Program-made: the position numbers and the translations under genes
Part shown: piece by piece, positions 26,833-35,716 of the stretch
Layout: each line of letters begins with the position of its first letter
How positions within the stretch are numbered: the first letter of the stretch is position 1
Notes under the pieces: model-generated
What the model was told of the DNA's origin: nothing
Seen by the model: the letters and a program-made list of their open reading frames with translations, nothing else
Databases searched by the model: none
Origin: Myxococcota bacterium
Lineage (GTDB): Bacteria; Myxococcota_A; UBA9160; UBA4427
DNA: 46,009 nucleotides
NCBI GenBank assembly: GCA_029941885.1
Contig: JAPYTP010000021.1
Span: 1-46,009, forward strand
Reading direction: 5' to 3'

Positions 26833-27978
26833 ATGAAAATCCTGCGCGTGATCGTCCTCCTCATCCTTCTGGTCGCACTCTCGGTCGGAATCGCGCTCGC
26901 ATTATCCAGGCCTCGACCCATCGCCGACGGCACGACGAGCGCCGCGCGTCTGGCGCCAGGCCCCTATTCCGTCCATCAGGCGGAGGACCTCTGGGTCGAC
27001 GACTCCCGCCCGACCGCCGCGAACGGAGATTTCTCGGGTGCCCCGGATCGGACCTTCCCGATCGCCATGTGGTCACCGAAAGGTGCCCCCGGCCCGCATC
27101 CGCTGCTCGTGTATAGCCACGGTTTCATGTCGAATCGACATGGCGGTCGCTATCTCGCCGAACACATGGCGAGCCACGGTTACGTCGTCGTCTCCACCGA
27201 CTACCCGCTCACGCATTTCGGCGCTCCAGGCGGTCCATTCGCGGACGACGTCGTCAATCAGCCCGCGGACGTCTCCTTCCTCATCGATCGGGTCCTGGCT
27301 TTACGTCCGGAACAGCGAGACTTCGCCGGCGGAATCGATCGCGATCGGATTGGCGCGCTCGGTCTCTCGCTCGGCGGCTTGACGACGACCCTCGTCGCCT
27401 ATCACCCCCGACTGGGAGACCCCCGAATCCGTGCGGCCGTTTCGATCGCAGGACCGTCCGTGATGTTCGGACCTGACTATTTCGATTTTGCGGACGTCCC
27501 CTTCCTCATGATTGCCGGGACTCACGATGCGATGATCCAATACGCGGCGAACGGCAGGCCCGTCCCTGGGCTGATCTCCGAGGGCGGCCTGATCACGATC
27601 GCCGAAGCGTCTCACGCCGGCTTTTCGTCGATGGCCTCGGGGCCGATGCGTCTGCTCGGCAATCCCGACAACCTCGGGTGTCGCAGCCTGCTCGCCAATC
27701 TGGATATCGAGCCCGGTGGAAATCCGTTCAGTGATCTCGGCGGGGCGGAGGAGGGCATGGTCGACGCGTCCGGCACACCGCTGCCCTGCGAGATCCAATT
27801 CGACGATGCGTTGCACCCTGGACGCCAGCACATGCTGACCACCCTGGCCGTGCGCGCGTTCTTTGGGAGCCATTTCGCTGCGGATGCATCGGACCGCGCG
27901 GCGCACACCCGCTTTCTCGAGGTGACTCTGCCCAGCGAGATCGCAGAAATCGACTACGCCGGCGCACTACGAAGCTGA
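26833..27978 (+). CDS. Secreted or membrane-anchored alpha/beta hydrolase (PAF-acetylhydrolase/dienelactone-like)
   Basis: A 381-residue protein. The N-terminus MKILRVIVLLILLVALSVG is a membrane anchor or signal peptide. The hydrolase core has VYSHGFMSNRHG (oxyanion region), ALGLSLGGLTT with the Ser nucleophile, IAGTHDAMI with a candidate Asp and EASHAGFSS with the His of the triad. It most resembles platelet-activating-factor acetylhydrolase-like or dienelactone-type esterases. ATG 26833 is chosen because the signal peptide starts there; a longer in-frame ORF adds 20 unconvincing residues. GGAG lies about 10 bases upstream. It is divergent from the DUF1254/DUF1214 gene. Confidence 0.87.
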   Translation: MKILRVIVLLILLVALSVGIALALSRPRPIADGTTSAARLAPGPYSVHQAEDLWVDDSRPTAANGDFSGAPDRTFPIAMWSPKGAPGPHPLLVYSHGFMSNRHGGRYLAEHMASHGYVVVSTDYPLTHFGAPGGPFADDVVNQPADVSFLIDRVLALRPEQRDFAGGIDRDRIGALGLSLGGLTTTLVAYHPRLGDPRIRAAVSIAGPSVMFGPDYFDFADVPFLMIAGTHDAMIQYAANGRPVPGLISEGGLITIAEASHAGFSSMASGPMRLLGNPDNLGCRSLLANLDIEPGGNPFSDLGGAEEGMVDASGTPLPCEIQFDDALHPGRQHMLTTLAVRAFFGSHFAADASDRAAHTRFLEVTLPSEIAEIDYAGALRS

Positions 27979-27997
27979 CAGGCCAAGGGGCCCGATC

Positions 27998-28936
27998 TCA
28001 GTCGTTGGTCGGAGGGGCGTGCACTGTCATCACCGGGCATGGCGCGTGTTCGACGACACGCTCCGCCGTACTCCCGAGCAGGATCTGGCGGAGCTTCGAG
28101 TGACCACGCGTGCCCATTACGATCACGTCGACACCCCGCTCAGCCGCGAGTTCCGTCACGATCTCGGCCGGATCTCCCCGTGCGACGAGCACTTCGACCT
28201 CGAAGCCGCGTGCGCGCAGGGACTGCGCGGCCGGCGCGGTCGCATGTTCGGCGAGTTGCTGAGCGTTTTCGACGAAGAGCGGCGTGACCCCGTTTCCGAA
28301 ACCACCGAGCGGCATGACGGTGGGCGAAATGTTGTAGGTGTGGACGAGTAGGATCGTCGCCTTGTCGCTTCCGGCGAGGAGTCGCGTCGCGACTCCGAGT
28401 GCATAGTCGGCCGTCGGTGAGAAATCCGTCGGAAAGAGCAGAGTTTGAACCGGCTCGATCGGACGATCGTCACCTGGATGGACGGTCAGGACGGGCTGAC
28501 TTGCGATGCGCACGACCTCCTCGGCAACGCTACCCAACAGGAGATGCTTGAATCCCGTATTCCCTCGTGTGCCGATCATGATGAGATCCGCTTGAATCTC
28601 ATCTGCACACGCCGTGATCTGACGAGCGGGATTTCCCTGTTCGAGGATTTCGCGAACACGCACCCCCGCCTGACGAGCTCGATCGGCCGCGTGCGCAAGT
28701 CCTTCGCTCGACGCCTCACGAAGCAGCCGCTCGTAGTCCGGAGGGACGACGATCATCTCCGGGGAAGCGACGATCGGCAGATCGGGCTGCATCACGTGGA
28801 TCAACGCGATCGCACTCTCGTGTCGAATCGCAATATCGAGCGCCCGCTCGAGCGCTAGGCCTGCGGTCTCAGAAAAATCCGTCGCGACGAGGATCGTTTG
28901 AAGGGGATCACTCGCCAACTCGATCGCGGTTGCCAT
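27998..28936 (-). CDS. Universal stress protein with two UspA domains
   Basis: A 312-residue tandem UspA protein. Domain 1 (about 15-155) starts TILVATDFSETAGLALERAL and ends GTRGNTGFKHLLLGSVAEEVVR; domain 2 (about 165-305) starts LLFPTDFSPTADYALGVA and ends GTRGHSKLRQILLGSTAERVV. Both keep the G-x2-G-x9-GS-type ATP-binding end (the first Gly position reads T-R-G-N-T-G and T-R-G-H-S-K). ATG 28936 follows GGAGGT by six bases; two in-frame GTGs precede it. USPs bind ATP and aid survival under stress, with no single fixed activity. It converges with the alpha/beta hydrolase gene. Confidence 0.92.
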   Translation of the reverse strand: MATAIELASDPLQTILVATDFSETAGLALERALDIAIRHESAIALIHVMQPDLPIVASPEMIVVPPDYERLLREASSEGLAHAADRARQAGVRVREILEQGNPARQITACADEIQADLIMIGTRGNTGFKHLLLGSVAEEVVRIASQPVLTVHPGDDRPIEPVQTLLFPTDFSPTADYALGVATRLLAGSDKATILLVHTYNISPTVMPLGGFGNGVTPLFVENAQQLAEHATAPAAQSLRARGFEVEVLVARGDPAEIVTELAAERGVDVIVMGTRGHSKLRQILLGSTAERVVEHAPCPVMTVHAPPTND

Positions 28937-29018
28937 CACCACACCTCCTCAGTTCAACTGTTGCTACCGAACGAACGCTGTCAACCGATGATCCGGTGAA
29001 TCCCCGTCTGTCAGAGAA

Positions 29019-29032
29019 TACCGGATCCGGTA
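29019..29032. repeat. 14-base perfect palindrome upstream of the universal stress gene
   Basis: TACCGGATCCGGTA is perfectly self-complementary and lies about 85 bases upstream of the universal stress protein start. It could be an operator for a dimeric regulator. In a GC-rich genome short palindromes arise by chance, so this is only a candidate. Confidence 0.3.
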
Positions 29033-29125
29033 GCGCATGCGTCGAACCTTCACCGAATGTCGCATTCCTATCCGATCGATCCTCGTATCTATTAGGGCTT
29101 CCCCACGCAACGCCCGTCGAGGGGA

Positions 29126-29577
29126 TCACTGCGGCGGACTCGCGTCGAAGACGCGGCGCAGCAGAGCCGTAGTTCGCGCGGCCGAATCCTGTCGAATGCG
29201 GGCCTCCTCCTTCGCGATTTCGCTGAAGATCGCCTCGAGTGTCCGATCCGCCACATAGCCTTCGAGGTCCACTGCCGGCGGCTTCATCAGGGGGATCCGT
29301 TCGTACCGACCCACGAGTTCGCGATAGATCCCGTAGAGGCCCGCCTTTTCCATCGCGACGGCCGCAACCGGCGCGAAACGATTCCGCAGCTCGGCTTGCG
29401 TCCCTCCTGGAAATAGCGGGTGGCCGCATCCTCCGGTCCGCCAAGGATCTCGCAGGCATCTGCAATCGTCATCGACCGGATCGCCTGCATCTCCACACAA
29501 CCGGACAGGGCGACCGGATAGACGAACCAGAGAGAAACCGTTAGACGCGCCAGGAATCCGGATCGAAGCTGCGACAT
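29126..29577 (-). pseudogene. DUF4197-type lipoprotein gene broken by a frameshift
   Basis: The first part, from ATG 29577, encodes MSQLRSGFLARL, a hydrophobic stretch and the lipobox LSGC (Cys27), then SMTIADACEILGGPEDAATRYFQ. This matches the start of DUF4197 proteins. Near 29400-29407 the frame changes: a different minus-strand frame continues the family with AELRNRFAPVAAVAMEKAGLYG, VDLEGYVADRTLEAIFSEIAKEEARIRQ and AARTTALLRRVF to a stop at 29126. A single lost base (a GAG-CGG stretch now reading GAG-GG) would explain it. It is either a true mutation or an assembly error. The intact product would be an envelope protein of unknown function. Confidence 0.75.
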
Positions 29578-29722
29578 GTCTCGTGAACCCCGTCGCTTGG
29601 AGGCCAACGCGTGTAGCCGAGAAGCCGTACCCCCGACTTCGTCCAACTCCGGAGCCATTCGGGTCTAGCGATCATTGCGACCCGATCTTGATCCCACTTC
29701 GGGATCGACGACCCTGCCGCCG

Positions 29723-30595
29723 ATGCCGAAATCCACAACGACGACGAATCGACGTACCGCCATCGTGACCGGGGCCTCCTCCGGAATCGGGGAGGCCACC
29801 GCACGTGTGCTCGCTGCAGAAGGCTACGAAGTCGCCCTCATCGCGCGTCGCGCCGAACGACTCGACATGCTCACCAAAGAGATCGAAGAGGCCGGAGGTC
29901 GCGCGCTTCCGATCGTCGCCGATCTCGCCGACGAGGAGGCCACGGACCACGCCGCCCGTCTAGCCCTCGAATCCTTCGGCCAAATCGACCTGCTCGTCAA
30001 CAATGCCGGCTACAGCCCCGGTGCTGCGATCGAGCAGTTCACCCGCTCTCAACTGCGACACATCTTCGATGTCAATCTGTTCGCAGCCCTCCAGATGATC
30101 GGTGCCGTCACCCCGGTCATGCGTCGGCAGGGCAGCGGTCGGATCGTCAACGTGGGCTCCGTCGCTGGCATGATCCCCGCCCCGCTCGCAATCCCGTACG
30201 GAGCGACCAAGGTCGGCATGCACGCCGCGACCGACGCACTCCGCCTCGAGCTCGCGCCGTGGGGCATCCGGCTCGCACTCGTGATCCCCGGGTTCGTCGA
30301 TACCGCCGTCTTCGACAACGCGCGGGAAGGGGCCCAGCACCTGCGCGAGGATCCGACGAATCCCTACCGCCAGACGATGTTCGACCTCGACGAACTCGCC
30401 AAGAAGAACCTGAAGAACCCGCTCTCTCCCGAAGATGTGGCCGCCGTGATCCTGCGAGCGGCCACCGCCCGACGCCCCAAGGAGCGTTATTTCACGCCCC
30501 TCTCCGCGCGGGTCCAGACGGGACTCCTCGGAATGCTGCCGTCGAGGATGTTGGATTCGGTGCTCGGGCGAGTCTACGGCATCAAGATGCCCTGA
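29723..30595 (+). CDS. SDR family NAD(P)-dependent oxidoreductase
   Basis: A 290-residue classical SDR. TGASSGIGEATARVLAAEG is the cofactor motif, NNAGYSPGAA follows, IVNVGSVAGM supplies Ser and PYGATKVGMHAATDALR holds the catalytic Tyr-x3-Lys. The proline-poor C-terminus ends LDSVLGRVYGIKMP. I chose ATG 29723 since residues before it look spurious; the SD is weak. The reaction is on an alcohol/ketone; the substrate is unknown. It is divergent from the broken DUF4197 gene and converges with the sulfotransferase. Confidence 0.9.
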   Translation: MPKSTTTTNRRTAIVTGASSGIGEATARVLAAEGYEVALIARRAERLDMLTKEIEEAGGRALPIVADLADEEATDHAARLALESFGQIDLLVNNAGYSPGAAIEQFTRSQLRHIFDVNLFAALQMIGAVTPVMRRQGSGRIVNVGSVAGMIPAPLAIPYGATKVGMHAATDALRLELAPWGIRLALVIPGFVDTAVFDNAREGAQHLREDPTNPYRQTMFDLDELAKKNLKNPLSPEDVAAVILRAATARRPKERYFTPLSARVQTGLLGMLPSRMLDSVLGRVYGIKMP

Positions 30596-30633
30596 ATCCC
30601 GAAGCGTCGATTCGACGGTGGGAAATCGATCGA

Positions 30634-31935
30634 TCAATTCCCGAACGGCTCCGGCACGATCCCGAATCGCTCCCGATACCCCTTGAACGTGGCGTTCACC
30701 GCCTCTTCTTCGAGTCCAAAGGCCTCCAGGCTGTAGCGGTGAACCCCGAACTCATCCTTCGGATGGAGCTCTAGATATCGCCGCATTCGAGTCCGCGCCG
30801 CGACCGAGAGATCCAGATCGAAATGGCGATAGATCTTCTCGACACAGGCGATCGGATTCCCGACGATTTCACGCATCGAGAGGTCGAGGATCTGATCCTC
30901 GCGCTCGGGATGTCGGGCCCGTGCTTCCATTCCCTGATTGAGAAGCTTCGTCCAGACCGACATCATCTCACGACCGACCTCCACCGGATCGACCTCGTCT
31001 GAAGAAACCAGGCGCATGGTGTACTCGAGATTTGCGACCGAGGGGATCACGCGGACCGGATCGCGATGCGTCTGCACGACCATCGCATCGGAATACGTGT
31101 CGAAGAGGGCGTCGATTGGGCCGAGATGGCCCGGCGACTTCAGGATCCAACGCTCGCCCTTGTGGCGCGACTGCATGTGTTGCAGGAAGCGACGATGGTA
31201 TTGGTAGGTCGGGCGCATGTCCTGTTCGAGGAGCCAATCGTCGTAGCTCTCACAGTTGAAGCACATCTGGAAGCGAATGCTCATGAACTCCGATGCTGTC
31301 GGAACGATGCATTCCTGCGGCATCTGGGTGCCGACGGGATGAATCGTCTGGAACCCGGGCGCGAGCCGTGCCACCTGATCGAAGCGCGCACGAGTCGTCT
31401 CGATGCGCGGATCGGTCTGGTAGGTCTCGGTCTCCGCCGGTGGACAGGGTTGATCGATCTCCCAGGAAAGCGGCGCGCGGTTGGCCGGATCCTCGGCGAG
31501 AAGTCCATAGAGAAGGGTCGTCCCCGTACGGGGGAGCCCGAGAATGAAGAGCGGTCGCCGGATCACCTCGTCCGCGATCTCGGGTCGCCGCTTCCGATAG
31601 TCGACGAGCTGAAGACGGTGACCAATCAGCTCCACCAGCTGGCGGCGTGCGAAGAAGCGACCGAAGAGCGTCAGCCGCCCCTCGCTCTCGACGGATTCGA
31701 GGAGCTTTGCGAGACCCGGTCGGAAGCTGTCCGGTCCGAAATCCGAGAGACCCGTCTCCTTCGCGGCGGCCGCGAGAAGCGACTCCTCCGACAGCGAGAT
31801 CGGCGTGATTCCGACTCGCGACAAGCCGCGCCCGAGCGCATTCATCGCGCGGATGGGTAGCGGCCGATACGGTCTTGCGAGCAGATTCTCACCCAAGATC
31901 CGTGTGTCCCCACCTGAGCGCCCGGCGTCTGGCAT
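30634..31935 (-). CDS. Sulfotransferase family protein
   Basis: A 433-residue PAPS-type sulfotransferase. LFILGLPRTGTTLLYGLLAEDP is the 5'-phosphosulfate-binding loop, and THRDPVRVIPSVANL is the 3'-phosphate-binding motif. MPQECIVPTASEFMSI and RWILKSPGHLGPIDALFDTYSDAMVV are typical of this bacterial branch. It would transfer sulfate from PAPS to a hydroxyl or amine; acceptor unknown. No signal peptide is evident. The ATG at 31935 has no clear SD; an internal Met at residue 31 is an alternative start. Confidence 0.88.
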   Translation of the reverse strand: MPDAGRSGGDTRILGENLLARPYRPLPIRAMNALGRGLSRVGITPISLSEESLLAAAAKETGLSDFGPDSFRPGLAKLLESVESEGRLTLFGRFFARRQLVELIGHRLQLVDYRKRRPEIADEVIRRPLFILGLPRTGTTLLYGLLAEDPANRAPLSWEIDQPCPPAETETYQTDPRIETTRARFDQVARLAPGFQTIHPVGTQMPQECIVPTASEFMSIRFQMCFNCESYDDWLLEQDMRPTYQYHRRFLQHMQSRHKGERWILKSPGHLGPIDALFDTYSDAMVVQTHRDPVRVIPSVANLEYTMRLVSSDEVDPVEVGREMMSVWTKLLNQGMEARARHPEREDQILDLSMREIVGNPIACVEKIYRHFDLDLSVAARTRMRRYLELHPKDEFGVHRYSLEAFGLEEEAVNATFKGYRERFGIVPEPFGN

Positions 31936-32031
31936 TCGAAGAGCGCCGGAACACTAGGGGGGCCGACGGGCGCGTGCCCCGGCGAATTCGAGCGATGCCC
32001 GACCGATCGAGCGCTCGCGTCTAGTCCGCCC

Positions 32032-35000
32032 CTAGTTCTGGTCGAGACTCGACGCGGCCTCGTGGAGCGCTTCGCGATAGGTCGCGACCCGCTCGAGCTT
32101 GAGGTCCTCGTAGCCTCGGATCTGGTCCGGCAGGCCCGCCAGAGCGACGAGGTCGTCGTAGTTCTCCTCGGAGAGCCGTCCGAGACTTCGGTCGATCGTG
32201 GCAACGTACTCCGCCGCGAGCACGCGCTCGACCCGTCTCACTCGCGCCATGCCGAAGAGATCAAAGGCGGTCCCCCGAAGAAAACGGCCGGCGGCGAGTG
32301 CCCGCACCAATGGCCTCGCCCAGAGACCGATGGAGATCTTCCCTCGCATTCCGAGGGCGCGGAGAAGCGGGGGATGAAGTTTCCAGGCGAGCTGCCCGCG
32401 GCGACCCGCCAGTTCCCGTGCGAGCCGGGTGCCGTCCGAATCCAGCATCAGCCGAGCGACTTCGTACTCGTCCTTGTAGGCCGTCAACTTGTATAGATTC
32501 TCGGCGACGACCCGAACGAGCCGACGACTTCCCGACCGAGCACCCTCCTCCGCCTCGCAAACCCGTTCGACAACCGAAAGCCAATCATTCGCGGCCCGTT
32601 GTCCACCCCAACCGATCAGTTCACTCGCATAACGAGTGAGATCTCGGCTCAAGACGTCGTCGACCGCGAGCGCAGCAATCCTGGAGACCAACCCGGTGGA
32701 AATCGAATAGATCTCCTGCTGGCTTGCAACGGCCACGCCCTCCGTGCTCACAGGGGAGATCCGATTCCGGGTCCTCGCTTGCATCACCGCATCCGGATCC
32801 GCAATCTGAGCTCTGCCCCAATGAAAAGCCGCAAGATTCGAATCGATCGCGACACCGTTCAGCCGAATCGCTTCCTCCATTCGATCCACCGAGATGGGAA
32901 GGCAGCCGGACTGAACCGCCATGCCGACGACGAAGATGTTCGCAGTCGTAGCCTCGCCGAAAAGATCCTTGGTCGTCGCCGCCGCATCCGCCCAAAACTG
33001 CGCCTGGCTCCGTGTCGACCCCGCGATTCGCTTGACGAGATCCTCTGGCGGCGGCATTTCGAGTTCGGGGTGGGTGATCATCGCGCCGGTCGGCGTGGTG
33101 GTGGTCGAGCCGACGACCGTCGTCTTGTTGGGATCGGCGGCGAGCAGTCCCTTCTCCGAAGCCGCCACGAGCTGATCGAACGCGAGCAGCAGGTCGGCCT
33201 GCCCCCGGCCCAATCGGCTGGTCGAGGTCGGTGCCGCGCGGGACAGGCGAAGATCACTCACGACCGGGCCCGCCTTCTGGGAAAGTCCGATCTGATCGAG
33301 ACCTCGGACCTGGAATCCGTCGAGCATCGCCGCGGTTCCAACGACCTGTGCGACGGTCACGACCCCGGTCCCGCCAATCCCGGTGATCCGCATCGCGTAG
33401 TCGTCCTCGGGCACCAGGAGAATCGGTTCCGGCATCGCTTCCGGCGGCGCGGGTATCGGCGAGACCACAGCCCCGGCATTCTCTTCGCCCCGTTCGAAGA
33501 GCCTGCGGAGCAGGCCGGGCTCGCGAGTCGTGATCGTCATGAAGGACGGACAGTCGCCCTCCAGACAGGAATAGTCGAGATTGCATGTCGTCTGGTCGAT
33601 CTCGGTCTTTCGCCCGAAGGGCGTCTCGATGGGTTGAACCGACAGGCAGTTGCTGATCTGCCCACAATCACCACACCCCTCACAGATTCGATGGTTGATC
33701 ACGACGCGCTCCGGTGGAGTCGGCAGCCGACCTCGCTTCCTCGCGCGCCGGACCTCCGCAGCACATTTCTGGTCGTGGATCAGGATGGTCGTTCCCTTGA
33801 TGCCCGCGAGCACTTCCTGCGCTTCGATCACTCGATCCCGCGACCAGACTTCGACACCTCGGGGCAGGATGAGATTCGCATAGTGGCCGACGTCACCGGT
33901 GGTAATGAGGACCCGCGCCACGCCTTGATTCAAAAAAATGGAAGCGAGTTCCGGGACGCCGAGCTGCGCCTGGGGATCCTGCCCACCCGTCATGGCGACC
34001 GTCCCGTTGTACAGGAGCTTGTAGGTCACGTTTACACCTGCCGCGATCGAGGCCTGGATTGCGAGCTGCCCTGAGTGAAAAAAGGTGCCATCGCCGAGAT
34101 TCTGAATGAAGTGATCTCGCTCGATGAAATCGGACATGCCGATCCACTGGATCCCCTCGTTTCCCATACAGCCGAGCCCGCCGATATCCCCGACGCGGTC
34201 CTTGTCCATCAAGAGCGCCATCGTGTGGCAGCCGATCCCGGCGCCGACCAGGGCACCGAGAGGTGCTTCGGTACTCCTGTTATGGGGACAGCCGGAACAG
34301 AAAAAGGGAGTCCGGACGACGCTCAGATTCGTGGCCACCGGTCGCTCAGCCTGGGACGCCGGGATGATGCGATCACGCAAACGAGCTTCGAGCCGACGTC
34401 GTAGCAGGGGCAGCAGTCCGTCTGCGTCGAGGGCACCGTGGCCTGGCACCAGGGGTTCACCCTCGTCGTCCCGCTTGCCCACGATCCTCGGTGGATTGTT
34501 CTGGCTGAAGAGGGCGTCCTTGATGAGCGACTCGAGATTCGGCCGTTTCTCCTCGATCACGAAGACCTCGGAGAGACCTTGTGCGAAGCGCCTTACGGTC
34601 TCCGGGTTGAAGGGCATCGGCATCCCCATGTTCAGGATCCGAATTCCACATGCCTCGATCTCGCTGTCCGATCTCAATCCGAGACGTGCAAGGGCTTCTC
34701 GCACCTCCCGATAGGTGATCCCCGACGAAACGACTCCGATCCAGGCGTCCCCGGGATCGATCGTGACGCGGTTCAATCGATTTTCCGTCGCGTAGTCACG
34801 CGCCAGCTGATAGCGGATCTCGAAGATTTCCCGCTCGACGTCGATCGTTCGGGGCGTGAGAAGATTCCCGTCGGCGTGGTGTCGATAGATCGCACCATCG
34901 ACCAGCGGCAGCACCGGCACGATCCGATCGGGATGAAGTTCGACGGTCGCTGTCGCGTCCGCGACGTCGGCGACGATCTTCAGCGCGGTCCACAGCCCCG

Positions 35001-35580
35001 TCACCCGAGAGAGCGCGATCGCATGGCGACCGAGGTCGAGGACCTCGGCGGGATCCCCGGGATAGAGAAGCGGCACGTGCATGTCGGCAAGCAGGCCCGC
35101 GGAAGAGGAAGGAACCGTCGAACTCTTCGCGGCAGGATCATCCCCCACGATCGCGACCGCCCCCCCGTGCATGGACGTGCCGGCATAGACAGCGTGCCTG
35201 AGCGCGTCCGCTGCCCGGTCGACGCCCGGCGCCTTGCCGTACCAGAGGCCCACGATCCCGTCGTAGAGACAGTCGGGTTGGGCCGCCGCGAGCTGAGAAC
35301 CCATTACGGCACTGGCCCCGTACTCTTCGTTTAGTGCCGGGCGACAAATCACCGGCAGATCCGGAACGAGCGACGCGGCGTACGCGGCGGCGCCGTCGTA
35401 CCCGCCGAGTGGCGAACCGGGATACCCCGAAATGAACGCCGCGGTATTCAGTCCGTTTCGCCGGTCGACCCGAAGCTGTTCGAGTGGCAGACGCGCGAGC
35501 GCCTGGATTCCGGTCAAAAAGACCACGCCCTCGTCTGCGAGGTAGCGATCGTCGAGTGCATACGGCTTCGGAATGCCCAA
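32032..35580 (-). CDS. Single-chain indolepyruvate ferredoxin oxidoreductase-family protein
   Basis: An 1182-residue fused 2-oxoacid:ferredoxin oxidoreductase. Order: pyrimidine-binding TPP domain (FISGYPGSPLGGYDG), a middle region with VPGHGALDADGLL, a TPP pyrophosphate-binding domain (CSGCPHN, GDIGGLGCMGNEGI and NLGDGTFFHSG), an iron-sulfur region with CEGCGDCGQISNC and CNLDYSCLEGDC, then a gamma-like domain (ITGIGGTGVVTVAQVVG; LDQIGLSQKAGPVVSDLR) and a C-terminal helical extension from about 940. It would oxidatively decarboxylate an arylpyruvate or branched 2-oxoacid to acyl-CoA and reduce ferredoxin. The start is TTG 35580 behind GGGGGGA. It is a stand-alone gene. Confidence 0.93.
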   Translation of the reverse strand: MGIPKPYALDDRYLADEGVVFLTGIQALARLPLEQLRVDRRNGLNTAAFISGYPGSPLGGYDGAAAYAASLVPDLPVICRPALNEEYGASAVMGSQLAAAQPDCLYDGIVGLWYGKAPGVDRAADALRHAVYAGTSMHGGAVAIVGDDPAAKSSTVPSSSAGLLADMHVPLLYPGDPAEVLDLGRHAIALSRVTGLWTALKIVADVADATATVELHPDRIVPVLPLVDGAIYRHHADGNLLTPRTIDVEREIFEIRYQLARDYATENRLNRVTIDPGDAWIGVVSSGITYREVREALARLGLRSDSEIEACGIRILNMGMPMPFNPETVRRFAQGLSEVFVIEEKRPNLESLIKDALFSQNNPPRIVGKRDDEGEPLVPGHGALDADGLLPLLRRRLEARLRDRIIPASQAERPVATNLSVVRTPFFCSGCPHNRSTEAPLGALVGAGIGCHTMALLMDKDRVGDIGGLGCMGNEGIQWIGMSDFIERDHFIQNLGDGTFFHSGQLAIQASIAAGVNVTYKLLYNGTVAMTGGQDPQAQLGVPELASIFLNQGVARVLITTGDVGHYANLILPRGVEVWSRDRVIEAQEVLAGIKGTTILIHDQKCAAEVRRARKRGRLPTPPERVVINHRICEGCGDCGQISNCLSVQPIETPFGRKTEIDQTTCNLDYSCLEGDCPSFMTITTREPGLLRRLFERGEENAGAVVSPIPAPPEAMPEPILLVPEDDYAMRITGIGGTGVVTVAQVVGTAAMLDGFQVRGLDQIGLSQKAGPVVSDLRLSRAAPTSTSRLGRGQADLLLAFDQLVAASEKGLLAADPNKTTVVGSTTTTPTGAMITHPELEMPPPEDLVKRIAGSTRSQAQFWADAAATTKDLFGEATTANIFVVGMAVQSGCLPISVDRMEEAIRLNGVAIDSNLAAFHWGRAQIADPDAVMQARTRNRISPVSTEGVAVASQQEIYSISTGLVSRIAALAVDDVLSRDLTRYASELIGWGGQRAANDWLSVVERVCEAEEGARSGSRRLVRVVAENLYKLTAYKDEYEVARLMLDSDGTRLARELAGRRGQLAWKLHPPLLRALGMRGKISIGLWARPLVRALAAGRFLRGTAFDLFGMARVRRVERVLAAEYVATIDRSLGRLSEENYDDLVALAGLPDQIRGYEDLKLERVATYREALHEAASSLDQN

Positions 35581-35716
35581 TTCATCCCCCCGAATGTGGA
35601 TTGGATTCTCCCGAGGCCGTCAGGATAGGTCGACTCGCCCCCTCGACAAACGCCGATCTCGTCCGATCGATCTCGGCGGCGCGTCGGGTCAGGTGATTCT
35701 CGCGCTTCGGCGTGTG

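Noticed and set aside
28979-28984. TTGACA on the minus strand upstream of the universal stress gene
   Set aside because: A perfect -35 hexamer, but no acceptable -10 lies 16-18 bases downstream.
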